Virus record (IMG/VR): IMGVR_UViG_3300042485_001470
Location: 31,082 to 95,081 of that record
Length of the DNA stretch: 64,000 nucleotides
Source of the DNA: a virus
Reading direction: 5' to 3' (one strand)
Below, one piece after another: positions 1 to 9,922 of the stretch. The notes beneath the pieces are model-generated. The model was not told the origin of the DNA. It saw nothing but the letters and a program-made list of their open reading frames with translations, and made no database searches. Each line of letters starts with the position of its first letter. Positions within the stretch are counted from its first letter, which is position 1. The position numbers and the translations under genes are program-made.

Positions 1-471
1 TTCAACTCATTTTTTCAAGCAACTAGATTAGCAAATATACCAGCTGACCTTTTTGATTATTCACCAAATGCTACAACGTTTTCAAATACATTCGCATCGA
101 TATTAACATTGACAAGCGTACCAACTGGATTATTTGATAACGTACCTTCTGCAACTACATTTGCATCTTGTTTCTTTGCATGCACCGCACTTACTTCAGT
201 ACCATCAACATTGTTTGACCAAAATATAAACGCATCAAACTTTTCTGGTACTTTTAGAAATTGTAGAGCACTTACAAATGTATTACAATTTACAAATAAT
301 GTAAACGCATTGATTTTTAATAACTGCTATAATATGAGTTCTACAACAAATGCACTTACAGGCACAGCACCTGAATTATGGAATAGAACCCCAACACCTT
401 CTGGAACTGATTGTTTTAATAATTGTGTTAATTTAACAAATTTCGCAACAATACCTGCAAACTTTAAGTAA
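1..471 (+). CDS. DUF285/BspA-type repeat protein, 5' end outside window
   Basis: The frame is open from base 1 to the TAA at 469-471, so the start lies upstream of the window; 156 residues are visible. They form degenerate repeats of about 25 residues built on 'T-x-F-x-x-x-F-x-x-x-x-x-L-T-x-V-P-x-x-L-F-D', each with Cys, Asn or Phe at fixed places. This is the pattern of the DUF285 (Mycoplasma/BspA-like leucine-rich) surface-repeat family. Such repeats usually mediate adhesion. Next to fibre genes, the likely role is a virion adhesin or receptor-binding tip. The protein ends in a short cap without membrane or sorting signal. The next gene starts one base after the stop. The family call is from pattern only, and the virion role is inferred from position. 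Confidence 0.6.
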   Translation, partial: FNSFFQATRLANIPADLFDYSPNATTFSNTFASILTLTSVPTGLFDNVPSATTFASCFFACTALTSVPSTLFDQNINASNFSGTFRNCRALTNVLQFTNNVNALIFNNCYNMSSTTNALTGTAPELWNRTPTPSGTDCFNNCVNLTNFATIPANFK

Positions 472-472
472 T

Positions 473-916
473 ATGTATTTAAGAATTATAGATGAAACGA
501 TAAATTATCCTTATACTATTAAGGAATTGAGAGAAGCCTATCCTAATGTAAGTTTACCTGCTGAATTATCGGATGAAATGTTGGCAGATTGGGATGTGTA
601 TGTGGTTACTCCAACTACAATGCCAAATGATTATACAAAAAATATTACCGAAGGAACTCCTGTTTTGACGGATGGTGTATATTATCAAAATTGGATTCAA
701 ATAAATGCAACCGAATCTGAAATAAATTATAGATTAGAAAACCAATGGGAAGAAGTAAGAATAATTAGAAATGAATTACTTAAAGAATCTGATTGGACTC
801 AATTAAATGATATTTCTCAAACAATAAAAGATTTGTGGAGTACTTATAGACAAGAATTGAGAGATGTAACGAATCAGCAAAATCCGTTTAATATAGAATG
901 GCCTGTAAAACCCTAA
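473..916 (+). CDS. Tail-fibre assembly chaperone-like protein (Phage_tail_APC type)
   Basis: 147 residues. The C-terminal half carries R-N-E-L-L-K-E-S-D-W-T-Q, then W-x-x-Y-R-Q-E-L-R-D-V, then a closing F-N-I-E-W-P-x-K-P. This is the signature of the phage tail assembly chaperone family (pfam16778 type) often encoded beside tail-fibre genes. The N-terminal half (about residues 1-85) is a separate unassigned segment. The start is one base after the stop of the repeat protein, so the two are probably co-translated. The role would be folding or attaching the adhesin or fibre. Confidence in the C-terminal motif is good; the partner is inferred. Confidence 0.65.
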   Translation: MYLRIIDETINYPYTIKELREAYPNVSLPAELSDEMLADWDVYVVTPTTMPNDYTKNITEGTPVLTDGVYYQNWIQINATESEINYRLENQWEEVRIIRNELLKESDWTQLNDISQTIKDLWSTYRQELRDVTNQQNPFNIEWPVKP

Positions 917-932
917 AAGATATGGAAGTTTA

Positions 933-940
933 TATTTATA
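933..940 (+). promoter_or_regulatory. TATTTATA putative phage promoter element
   Basis: TATTTATA lies 25 nt before the ATG at 966 in a 49-nt gap between genes. The same octamer recurs on the coding strand before several other virion and late genes (see findings). Confidence 0.4.
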
Positions 941-965
941 CCTATAACAAAATAGTTAAGGTAAA

Positions 966-1247
966 ATGGTAATACACAATCCTATATTTTCGGGTTCTAT
1001 AATTCAAGATAGAAATAATGCTTTTGCGGATTTAAGTGGTTCGTTTACTGGTTCTTTAACTGGTTCATTTAAAGGTACAATTGATGTTCAACAAGCATCA
1101 TTTGCAAATTTAAGTATAACTAATAAATTATCGGTAAGTGGTTCTTTAATAATGACCGGTTCTATGAATTTGAATGCCGGTGGATATTTAGTAGATGGGG
1201 TGAATGTATTAGATTCAGCTATCGCATTTGCAATAGCGTTGGGATAA
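966..1247 (+). CDS. Small fibre-associated protein with GSxTGS repeats
   Basis: 93 residues. It contains repeated G-S-F-T-G-S-L-T-G-S-F-K-G-T and S-G-S-L-I-M-T-G-S-M motifs, the same short beta-type repeats found at the N-terminal ends of the two large fibres in this window. No signal peptide or membrane segment. It ends in a hydrophobic AIAFAIALG. It is probably a small fibre or fibre-connector protein of the virion, but the family is not recognised. It is preceded by a TATTTATA element and followed 14 nt later by another small gene. Confidence 0.45.
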   Translation: MVIHNPIFSGSIIQDRNNAFADLSGSFTGSLTGSFKGTIDVQQASFANLSITNKLSVSGSLIMTGSMNLNAGGYLVDGVNVLDSAIAFAIALG

Positions 1248-1261
1248 AAAAATAAAAAAAA

Positions 1262-1594
1262 ATGGCAAACGCATTTAAAAATAGTATAGCAAGTTCAATT
1301 GGAACAACTGGTGTGCCGGTTTACACAACACCAGCAAATACATCAACAACGGTAATTGGTGTTGGTGTGGCAAACGTAAATACAAACAATATTTCGGTTA
1401 GTGTAATGGTGAGAGATGTATCTGCAAATAAAGTTGCATACGTTGTTAAAGATGCGTTGATAGTGCCTGGTAGTTCTAATGTGTTGGTTGGTGGTGAACA
1501 AAAGTTAGTTTTAGAAAGTGGAGATTTTCTTTCGGTAACATCATCATTAGCTAATTCGGCAGATGTAATTGTTTCGGTATTGGAGATAACATAA
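1262..1594 (+). CDS. Small beta-rich virion-type protein, unknown function
   Basis: 110 residues, beginning MANAFKNSIAS. Rich in V, S, T and N with alternating hydrophobic residues throughout, typical of an all-beta (Ig- or jelly-roll-like) structural protein. No Cys, no membrane segment. Small proteins of this kind occur beside fibre and neck genes in marine T4-like phages, but I cannot name the family. It lies between the 93-residue repeat protein and the giant fibre, 12 nt upstream of the latter, so it is probably expressed with them as a virion component. Confidence 0.4.
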   Translation: MANAFKNSIASSIGTTGVPVYTTPANTSTTVIGVGVANVNTNNISVSVMVRDVSANKVAYVVKDALIVPGSSNVLVGGEQKLVLESGDFLSVTSSLANSADVIVSVLEIT

Positions 1595-1606
1595 AAGTTT
1601 TAATGA

Positions 1607-4600
1607 ATGGAATATTTGGGTAAAAGTCCTAATGGGTTAAATCAACTAAGTTCATCCTTAGTTGGTTTGTTTGTAAGTGGTAGTAATATAGCACAATTTT
1701 CATCAGCATCAGTAAATGTTGTTGGTAGTGTTACTGCTTCTGGAATACAAGCATACGAAATAGATTCTTTTGGAAACTTACCATTGGAAATAAAATCTAA
1801 TACTCAAATAACTGGGTCTTTAGCTGTATCATCTTCAATAACCGCATCTTTATTTAGAGGTGATGGTGCCGGATTGTTTAATATATCAGCCACATCTATT
1901 GGTGATATTGATAAAATAAAATCAGGTTCAGCAACTGCAATAATTTCACCAAATAAAGGGTTGGTAGTAAATGTACCAACTTCAATTGATGGTGTATTGG
2001 CAGTAAACGGAAATTCAAACATAACTGGTTCAGTTGTAATAAGCCAAAACTTAAATGTGGCTGGAAAAATTACAACAACTGAATTACATACAACATTTAT
2101 ATCATCTTCAGTAATATTCTCATCTGGTTCAAATAAATTTGGTGACAACGTTATTGATAGACAAGAAATAACTGGTTCTTTAAACGTAAGTGGTTCTATA
2201 TTTGTAGGCGGAAATACAATACCAACCGATAATACAACAAATGAGGTGTTGGTGTTGAATACTACAACTGGTAGAATTAGTAGAAGATTTGCAGCAGCAA
2301 CTTCTGGTACATCAGGAACTTCTGGCACATCAGGAACTTCTGGAACATCAGGAACTTCTGGAACATCAGGAACTTCTGGCACATCGGGAACTTCTGGAAC
2401 AAGCGGAACTTCTGGTACATCAGGAACTTCTGGTACATCAGGAACTTCTGGTACATCGGGAACTTCTGGTACATCGGGAACTTCTGGAACATCAGGAACT
2501 TCTGGTACAAGTGGAACATCGGGTTCTTCTGGTACTCGTGGAACAAGCGGAACTTCTGGAACATCAGGAACTTCTGGCACATCGGGAACTTCTGGTACAA
2601 GTGGTACATCTGGTTCTAGTGGAACAAGCGGAGCTAGTGGTAGTAGTGGTAGTAGTGGAACATCTGGAACTTCTGGCACAAGCGGTACATCTGGAACTTC
2701 GGGTATAAGTGGTAGTAGTGGAACGAGTGGAAGTAGTGGAACAAGTGGTTCTTCTGGAAGTAGTGGAACGAGTGGAAGTAGTGGAACAAGTGGTTCATCG
2801 GGAACTTCTGGTATAAGTGGTACATCAGGAACTTCTGGTATAAGTGGTACATCAGGAACTTCTGGTACATCGGGAATAAGTGGAAGTGCTGGTACGTCTG
2901 GTACAAGTGGTATAAGTGGTACATCGGGAACTTCTGGTACATCAGGAACAAGTGGAACATCGGGAACTTCTGGATTAACTGGAGCCGGTGGTGGTACTGG
3001 AAGTTCTGGTTCAAGTGGTTCTTCTGGAACTTCAGGAACATCTGGAACAAGCGGAACATCAGGAACTTCTGGGACTAGTGGTATAGGTGGAGCAAGTGGT
3101 ACTAGCGGAACATCAGGAACTTCTGGGACTAGTGGTACATCGGGTATAAATGGAAGTAGTGGAACATCCGGTACACGTGGAACTTCTGGTACAAGCGGAG
3201 CTAGTGGAACTGGTGGTACTTCTGGTACATCAGGAACTTCTGGGACTAGTGGTACATCTGGTACATCGGGTACTTCTGGTACTTCTGGTACTTCTGGTTC
3301 ACGTGGAACTTCTGGAACAAGTGGAGCCAGCGGAAGTGCAGGTTCATCGGGAACTTCTGGAACAAGTGGCACATCCGGAACTTCGGGTATAAGTGGTTCA
3401 TCGGGAACTTCTGGTACATCAGGAACTTCTGGTACATCAGGAACTTCTGGTAGTCGTGGTACAAGCGGAACTTCTGGCACAAGTGGAGTAAGTGGAAGTG
3501 CCGGTACAAGTGGTACTTCTGGTACAAGCGGAACATCGGGAACATCTGGAACATCGGGAACTTCTGGAACATCTGGAACTTCTGGAACATCTGGAACTTC
3601 TGGAACATCGGGAACTTCTGGAACATCAGGAGTAAGTGGTTCATCAGGAACTTCTGGTACAAGTGGAACATCGGGAACTTCTGGAACAAGCGGTACGTCT
3701 GGAACATCAGGAACTTCTGGAACAAGTGGTGTAAGTGGTTCATCGGGAACTTCTGGTACATCGGGAACAAGCGGTACATCAGGAACAAGCGGTACATCAG
3801 GAACAAGAGGAACTTCTGGTACAAGCGGAACTTCTGGTACGAGCGGAACATCCGGTACATCAGGAACATCTGGAACAAGTGGTTCATCTGGAACGCGTGG
3901 GACTTCTGGAACTTCTGGAACTTCTGGTACATCAGGAACTTCTGGAACAAGCGGAAGTAGTGGTTCATCTGGATTACTATCATTAACTGGTACAACTGAT
4001 AATGGTGTAATCACATTAAATGGAACTGCACCAAACGCAACTGTTGAAGCAAACTTAAAATTCGATGGTAGTACATTGACAGTAACGGGGGATGCTACAA
4101 TTAGTGGTAACTTAACTGTAAGTGGTACAACAACTACAATTAATACCGAAACAATCCTATTAGCGGATAATATTATAACTCTTAACTCAAACTTCACATC
4201 TGGAGCACCAACTGAAAATGCTGGTATCGAAGTTAGGAGAGGTTCATCTGCAACTGTACAATTTTATTGGGATGAAACCAATGATAGATGGTATGCAGAT
4301 AATACATTACAGGTTGTAGGCAACGTAATCCTTAGTGGTACAATAGATACTGGACAGGGAGCAACGGAAGTTCATTTAATGAATCAGAATCTTCGTACAA
4401 CTGATAACGTAACACATGCTACAATTACAGCAACAAATGGTGTAAGTGTAACTGGTGGAAACCTTTCAGTAAGTGCTGGTAATATAACTATAAGTGGTAC
4501 AATAGATACTGGACAAGGTGCAACCGAAGTTCATTTAATGAACCAAAACGTTAGAACTTCTGATAACGTACAATTTGCAACAGTAAACGCATCTAATTTT

Positions 4601-7600
4601 AGAGATGGTAATGGTGCATTCAACGTAAACTTAGGTAGTGGTGGTTCTGAAGGTAGAGGTTTAGTTGCTGGATATAGTGGTGGATGGTATGGTGGTATCG
4701 GGTATAACGTAAGACATACAGGTACATCTGGTACTTTAATAGCACCATTAACCGATACGGCAACATATCTTAATTTTAGTCAAGGATTTACTTTCTATAA
4801 TGACCAAACAACTACTGCTGGTAGAACTATTGGTTGGACTCAAATCGGTAGATTAGATAGTGCAGGTACATTTACAATTCCTGGTAACTTAGTTGCGGCA
4901 CAGGTAAATACTGGACAAGGTTTAACTGAAGTTCATTTAATGAACCAAAATGTTAGAACAACTGATAGTGTAACATTTGCTAATATAAGTGCTGCTAATA
5001 CAACTGTTAATAATTTAATTTTACCACAAAATCCGGTAGGAACAACTTATGGAAATGGTGTATCAACAACACCACCATATATGATTTCCCAAACCGTTGG
5101 TGATAATGATGGTTGGCGAATTTTTGGTGAAACATCTACAACAAATGCCGTAAGAATGGTATTTGAATTGATTGATGATATTGAAACTGCATTTACTGAC
5201 CAATGGGCGTTTAGAAATAAATTAACATACGGTGGTTATACTGCAAGAAATGAATTCCAAATATCAGGAGATGGAGATGCATTAGCTCGTACATCGATGA
5301 GGGCTCCAATTTTTTATGATAGTGATAATACTGGATATTATGGTAATTTTGCAGCAACATCCGAATTAAATGCCGCAAATCTATATGGAACTTGGGCTTG
5401 GAGAAATGGAGCACAACAAAACTTCTACACATCAGCTGGAAATTTAAGAGGATATATTCAGGCAACTGATACCGATGATGCACACTTCATTATAGCTACA
5501 TCCGGTGGTGAAGATATATCATTTAGAGATGGTGGACTGGCGGGATCTGTGAATATGGTAATTAGAGGAAATGGTACGGTTCAGGCATACGATGATTTCA
5601 GAGCACCAATATTCTATGATTCGGCAGATACAACATATAGAATTGATGCAAATGGCACATCTGTTGTTGATATAATGGAATTTGGTGGTGATATATCAAC
5701 TAACACTTCAAATGGTTCTAAAATGTTTGGTATGTTTATACCGGATGGTAAATATCAAACTCGTAATTGGCATGCTGGTGATGGTGGATATGTTTGGGGT
5801 GGAATGCAATATAGAACAGGATTATCGGATTCTCCAATTGGTTCATACGCACATAGCGGAAACTTTGCCGCTTGGGCAGGATGGAGACAAAACGGATGGG
5901 TGCCAATTGATAGAACAAAAACATATAAAGTTTCTGCTTGGATAAGAACAACATCTGGTAATCCATATTGCTATCTTTCATTTACGCAAGCTGGATTTGA
6001 TTATTCTCAACCTGATAATGGTGGTTGGGGACAACCTTATTATTGGAGTGGTGTGGCACCATCTTCTTGGACAGAATACACAATGACTATTGGACCTGCT
6101 GGGTCTGGAGCTCAATATACTTGGTATTCATACGCAAGATTCATGCAGTTAGGCTTCCTACATAACTATTTGTATAGTGGATATAGTGGAAATGCGGAAT
6201 TTGTAGGATTTAAAATTGAAGAAGTTGATAATACATTAGCTAATAATACTGTTGTATTAGGACCTATTTACGCAACTCAATTTATTGATAATAATGATGG
6301 TAGTTTCTTAGTTGACCCTAATGGTACTTCTAGACTTAGTGTTTTAACACTAACATCTACATTCAATTTACCAAACAACGCATTAGTATCAGTAAATAAT
6401 GAGCCGGATACTTGGGGTGCTAGATTTAGAACAACAACATCTACATCAAACTTAGGTTCGGCACTTAAAAATATTATTTGGACAGGTGGGGGTAGTTCCG
6501 AAGGTTTTGCAGTTTCTGGAGTAGGAACTGGTGGATATGCATTAGAAGTAAGAAATGATGGTATAGCTTGGGCTAGGAGTTCATTTAGAGCACCTGAAAT
6601 TTACGCTGACCGTTTTTATGATGATGATGGAACATTTGCATTTAGATTTGCACCAAATACTGGTGTATCTAGAGCGATAAACTTGGCAAGTAGTACATCA
6701 GACCCATCAAGTGTTGGTTCAGCATCTGGTATCACATCTGGACAAAGAAGTGATGGACAACCATACTATATGCTTTATGTACCATCTGCTTATAACAATG
6801 GATATAGTACACATACTCGTTTAAGATTAAATTGGCATACTGGTGTTGAAATAGGAGCTGACCCATCGTATGGTGGTACTAGATTCTTTAACGGAAACTT
6901 ACCAATTTACGGAAGTGAAATAATGTCAATCGGTGCTGGTGATTCTAATATAAGAATTACAAACACTTTATTTGTTCCGTATATTGCAGATAGAGACAAT
7001 ACGGCATTCTATCTAAACCCTGCTGATACGGGAAATTCTATTAATATAGCAGGTTCATTACGAGCAGCTAATTATAATAAACCGGCTATTATGTCTGTGT
7101 CAAGCGGAACATCTTCAGCTGGGGCATCATTTGGAATTCAACAAGAAACGGCTGAAGGTTGGACAGGTATATTTGTAGATTATGAACCATATACTGGATG
7201 GGGATTCTACCATGATAATCCAAACAACCTATTTTCGTTTACTTCTGAAGGTTCAACTGGGCAAATTCGTTCATTTACTGTACCATCGAGAGTAAGTGGT
7301 AATAGAACGGCTTATGAGAAACTTAGAATTGACCAAAATAATGGTGATATAATTGTTGGTAGAGATGGTTATGCACAATCATCATTTAGAGCACCAATAT
7401 TCTATGATAGTAACAACACAACATATTATATAGACCCTAATAGTAACTCTGTTATAAGAGGTAGATTGGATGTTCAGGCTGGACATGGTAATACAAATAT
7501 AAGATTAACTGCAATAGGTGGGGAGATGGGTTCTGGTGTACAATCTACTATGCAGTGGTGGGTATCTGAACCGGGTGTAACTTGGAACGATGGTGGTTTT

Positions 7601-9919
7601 GGATATAACGTACAAAACGATGGTGGTTCTCCTTCTGGATTTGGTAGATTGAATACGGGATTAGGACAGGCTTACATGAGATTCAGTACAGCTGGGCATT
7701 TATATTTTTATAACACAAATACTTCTGGTACTAGATATTCTACTATGGATATGTATGCTAGTAATTACATATATGTTCATAACTATTTAGAAGCAGGTAG
7801 TTCATTAAGAGCACCAATATTCTACGATAGTAATAATACTGGATTTTATACTGACCAAGCATCTACATCTCGATACAATGAGATAAGAGCTAACAAAATG
7901 CGTGCTGATACCAATGGTGCTATGAGTGATGACCAGGGTTGGTGGACGCATGACCCGTATGGATATGGGTGGGGTAAACCACATGGTTCATTCCGTACAT
8001 TGGAGGTATCTACATCTGGTAATTTCAGTACTGAACCAATGTTGTTCCGTATGCACCAGTGGGGTTCTGGAGCAGCAGAATTCTGGAAACCACAAGGTCT
8101 TACTCTTTTCTTGAGAGAAACTCCAATTGGTGGTAATATTAAGCACAGTAACTGGTTTACTCGTTTTTATGTACAAAGATACATTGAAACGGATGAATCA
8201 ATGAGAGCGCCAATTTTCTACGATAGTGATAATACTGGATATTATGTAGACCCTACCGGCGAAACAAACTGGCAAGGATTAACTTTATATGCAAAAAATA
8301 GAATTGGTTTAGCCGCTAAGGAGCAGTATAGAAGAAGTGATTACACTGGTGATACTAACCACTGGACTGGTGCTAGAGGATGGGGTACTACTTCATTCAA
8401 TGACCAAATGAACTGGGGTTCTGGTTGGGGTGATTCTTGGGGTAGTATTGGACAATCTCCTGGCGATACTTCTCATTATTTAACGGCACAAGTATATCAC
8501 TATTCTTATTCTGGAGTTGGATATGGGTGGCAATTAACTGGTGGTGTTACTGATTCATTGTGGTGGAGACATAGCTGGCCATCTAATAGCGGTTGGTTCA
8601 AAATCGCAATGTATGATAATAATGCATCAGCGGGTGGTGCGTTATGGGCAGGTATATTTTATGATTCAAATGATAGTGGATATTATTTAGACCCAAATAC
8701 TACATCAAATGCTGCATTAAGAATTAGAGGTGGTACATTACATGGACCTAACCCAAGTTGGGGAAAATATTTAGCAGTTGGTACAAACGGACATTGGACC
8801 GGTGGTTATGCTAGTGTTGCTGTAACCAATGGTAACCTTCACTTAGATTCTGAAGGTGGGTATGGTATGTACCTACAATGGTATGTTGGTGGTAGCACCT
8901 ATGTAAATGGTGATATACGTGCAAACATATTCTATGATTTGCAAAACACCTCATATTATTGTGACCCTACTGGATATTCTCAATTTAGTAGTGGTGAGTT
9001 TAACAACTATATGAGAGCAGCTCGTATAGACTTCATTGGTACGGGTGGTAACTCTGGACAAGGTACAAATGCATACTCTATCTTCCAAGAAGGTGGTGGA
9101 TGGGGTTATCCTTATCCGGATTTAAGAATTGCATACCATACTGGTATCAAATTAGGAGCAAACGGACCTTCTTATGAAGGAACAAGAGTTTACACCGATT
9201 ATGATATGAGTGATTTAGCAATCCAATTGTGTGGACCATCAAACTATTCATTTAAGTATAAATGGATGTGGACAAATGATACTGGATATTATTCTAGTGT
9301 AAATGGGGCACACTGGTATCCAAATAACATCACCTATGGTGCTTGGAGAATGGATGGTAATCGAAATGGTTGGTATGGACACGTAATTGATTCGGCGTAT
9401 TTACCTCACTATATGTGGGAGAGTGGTAATGGTGGAATATATTTACAAAATGCCGGAAGATGGGTATTATATCATTCATTGGGAAATAACTGTACCGGAT
9501 TGGGTACATCAGCAACATCTGGCGCATACGGTATATATGTAGATAAAGGTGTTTACACTACTGGAAACGTTGTAGCTTACTCCGATAGACGTGCAAAAGA
9601 AAATATTGTAACTATTGATGATGCATTAAGTAAATTAATGCAATTAAGAGGTGTTTATTACAATAGAATAAAAGATGAAGATAAAGTAAGACAATTGGGT
9701 GTAATTGCACAAGAAGTTAATGAGATAGTTCCTGAAGTAGTAACTTATGCAGAAGATGTTGATGAATACGGAGTTGCTTATGGTAATTTAGCTGGATTAT
9801 TTATAGAATCTATAAAAGACCAACAAGCAATTATTGATAAACAATCTGAAGAAATAAATTTATTAAAAGATGAATTACAAAAAATTAAAGATTTAATATT
9901 TAATACTAATAAAGGATAA
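1607..9919 (+). CDS. Giant tail fibre with collagen-like region and S74 chaperone
   Basis: 2770 residues. Order: beta-repeat N-terminus with ITGSL/VSGSI motifs (1-230); a collagen-like region made almost only of G-T-S/G-S-S triplets (about 231-790); a segment with repeated 'TIDTGQGATEVHLMNQN' units (about 830-1130); then about nine copies of a receptor-binding-type module carrying R-A-P-I-F-Y-D-S-x-N-T-x-Y-Y-x-D-P (about 1220-2480). It ends with an intramolecular chaperone/autoprotease of the Peptidase_S74 family (about 2658-2755), with the Ser and Lys of Y-S-D-R-R-A-K-E-N-I and I-A-Q-E-V downstream, followed by a coiled-coil tail. S74 domains trimerise fibres and cut themselves off, so the mature fibre should lack about 110 C-terminal residues. 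The ATG at 1607 is used; the ATG at 1603 is out of frame. Confidence 0.9.
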   Translation: MEYLGKSPNGLNQLSSSLVGLFVSGSNIAQFSSASVNVVGSVTASGIQAYEIDSFGNLPLEIKSNTQITGSLAVSSSITASLFRGDGAGLFNISATSIGDIDKIKSGSATAIISPNKGLVVNVPTSIDGVLAVNGNSNITGSVVISQNLNVAGKITTTELHTTFISSSVIFSSGSNKFGDNVIDRQEITGSLNVSGSIFVGGNTIPTDNTTNEVLVLNTTTGRISRRFAAATSGTSGTSGTSGTSGTSGTSGTSGTSGTSGTSGTSGTSGTSGTSGTSGTSGTSGTSGTSGTSGTSGTSGTSGTSGSSGTRGTSGTSGTSGTSGTSGTSGTSGTSGSSGTSGASGSSGSSGTSGTSGTSGTSGTSGISGSSGTSGSSGTSGSSGSSGTSGSSGTSGSSGTSGISGTSGTSGISGTSGTSGTSGISGSAGTSGTSGISGTSGTSGTSGTSGTSGTSGLTGAGGGTGSSGSSGSSGTSGTSGTSGTSGTSGTSGIGGASGTSGTSGTSGTSGTSGINGSSGTSGTRGTSGTSGASGTGGTSGTSGTSGTSGTSGTSGTSGTSGTSGSRGTSGTSGASGSAGSSGTSGTSGTSGTSGISGSSGTSGTSGTSGTSGTSGSRGTSGTSGTSGVSGSAGTSGTSGTSGTSGTSGTSGTSGTSGTSGTSGTSGTSGTSGTSGVSGSSGTSGTSGTSGTSGTSGTSGTSGTSGTSGVSGSSGTSGTSGTSGTSGTSGTSGTRGTSGTSGTSGTSGTSGTSGTSGTSGSSGTRGTSGTSGTSGTSGTSGTSGSSGSSGLLSLTGTTDNGVITLNGTAPNATVEANLKFDGSTLTVTGDATISGNLTVSGTTTTINTETILLADNIITLNSNFTSGAPTENAGIEVRRGSSATVQFYWDETNDRWYADNTLQVVGNVILSGTIDTGQGATEVHLMNQNLRTTDNVTHATITATNGVSVTGGNLSVSAGNITISGTIDTGQGATEVHLMNQNVRTSDNVQFATVNASNFRDGNGAFNVNLGSGGSEGRGLVAGYSGGWYGGIGYNVRHTGTSGTLIAPLTDTATYLNFSQGFTFYNDQTTTAGRTIGWTQIGRLDSAGTFTIPGNLVAAQVNTGQGLTEVHLMNQNVRTTDSVTFANISAANTTVNNLILPQNPVGTTYGNGVSTTPPYMISQTVGDNDGWRIFGETSTTNAVRMVFELIDDIETAFTDQWAFRNKLTYGGYTARNEFQISGDGDALARTSMRAPIFYDSDNTGYYGNFAATSELNAANLYGTWAWRNGAQQNFYTSAGNLRGYIQATDTDDAHFIIATSGGEDISFRDGGLAGSVNMVIRGNGTVQAYDDFRAPIFYDSADTTYRIDANGTSVVDIMEFGGDISTNTSNGSKMFGMFIPDGKYQTRNWHAGDGGYVWGGMQYRTGLSDSPIGSYAHSGNFAAWAGWRQNGWVPIDRTKTYKVSAWIRTTSGNPYCYLSFTQAGFDYSQPDNGGWGQPYYWSGVAPSSWTEYTMTIGPAGSGAQYTWYSYARFMQLGFLHNYLYSGYSGNAEFVGFKIEEVDNTLANNTVVLGPIYATQFIDNNDGSFLVDPNGTSRLSVLTLTSTFNLPNNALVSVNNEPDTWGARFRTTTSTSNLGSALKNIIWTGGGSSEGFAVSGVGTGGYALEVRNDGIAWARSSFRAPEIYADRFYDDDGTFAFRFAPNTGVSRAINLASSTSDPSSVGSASGITSGQRSDGQPYYMLYVPSAYNNGYSTHTRLRLNWHTGVEIGADPSYGGTRFFNGNLPIYGSEIMSIGAGDSNIRITNTLFVPYIADRDNTAFYLNPADTGNSINIAGSLRAANYNKPAIMSVSSGTSSAGASFGIQQETAEGWTGIFVDYEPYTGWGFYHDNPNNLFSFTSEGSTGQIRSFTVPSRVSGNRTAYEKLRIDQNNGDIIVGRDGYAQSSFRAPIFYDSNNTTYYIDPNSNSVIRGRLDVQAGHGNTNIRLTAIGGEMGSGVQSTMQWWVSEPGVTWNDGGFGYNVQNDGGSPSGFGRLNTGLGQAYMRFSTAGHLYFYNTNTSGTRYSTMDMYASNYIYVHNYLEAGSSLRAPIFYDSNNTGFYTDQASTSRYNEIRANKMRADTNGAMSDDQGWWTHDPYGYGWGKPHGSFRTLEVSTSGNFSTEPMLFRMHQWGSGAAEFWKPQGLTLFLRETPIGGNIKHSNWFTRFYVQRYIETDESMRAPIFYDSDNTGYYVDPTGETNWQGLTLYAKNRIGLAAKEQYRRSDYTGDTNHWTGARGWGTTSFNDQMNWGSGWGDSWGSIGQSPGDTSHYLTAQVYHYSYSGVGYGWQLTGGVTDSLWWRHSWPSNSGWFKIAMYDNNASAGGALWAGIFYDSNDSGYYLDPNTTSNAALRIRGGTLHGPNPSWGKYLAVGTNGHWTGGYASVAVTNGNLHLDSEGGYGMYLQWYVGGSTYVNGDIRANIFYDLQNTSYYCDPTGYSQFSSGEFNNYMRAARIDFIGTGGNSGQGTNAYSIFQEGGGWGYPYPDLRIAYHTGIKLGANGPSYEGTRVYTDYDMSDLAIQLCGPSNYSFKYKWMWTNDTGYYSSVNGAHWYPNNITYGAWRMDGNRNGWYGHVIDSAYLPHYMWESGNGGIYLQNAGRWVLYHSLGNNCTGLGTSATSGAYGIYVDKGVYTTGNVVAYSDRRAKENIVTIDDALSKLMQLRGVYYNRIKDEDKVRQLGVIAQEVNEIVPEVVTYAEDVDEYGVAYGNLAGLFIESIKDQQAIIDKQSEEINLLKDELQKIKDLIFNTNKG
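2300..3975 (+). repeat. GTS/GSS triplet repeat coding tract in the giant fibre
   Basis: About 1.7 kb of 9-nt units coding Gly-Thr-Ser, with GSS, GIS, GVS, GAS and GTR variants. Codons are varied (ggt/gga, aca/act, tct/tca/agt/agc), so the tract is not a simple perfect repeat, but it remains open in other frames and on the other strand. Gly at every third residue is the collagen-like requirement; there is little proline. Confidence 0.9.
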
Positions 9920-9922
9920 ATT

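Noticed and set aside
2300-3975. CRISPR array or intergenic tandem repeat
   Set aside because: The units are in-frame codon triplets of one long fibre gene with no spacer-repeat alternation.
1804-4197. Long open frames on the - strand and in other + frames across the GTS repeat region
   Set aside because: They are produced by the 9-nt repeat of the fibre gene, code Val-Pro or His-Gln-Glu-Leu low-complexity runs, and lack promoters or starts of their own.
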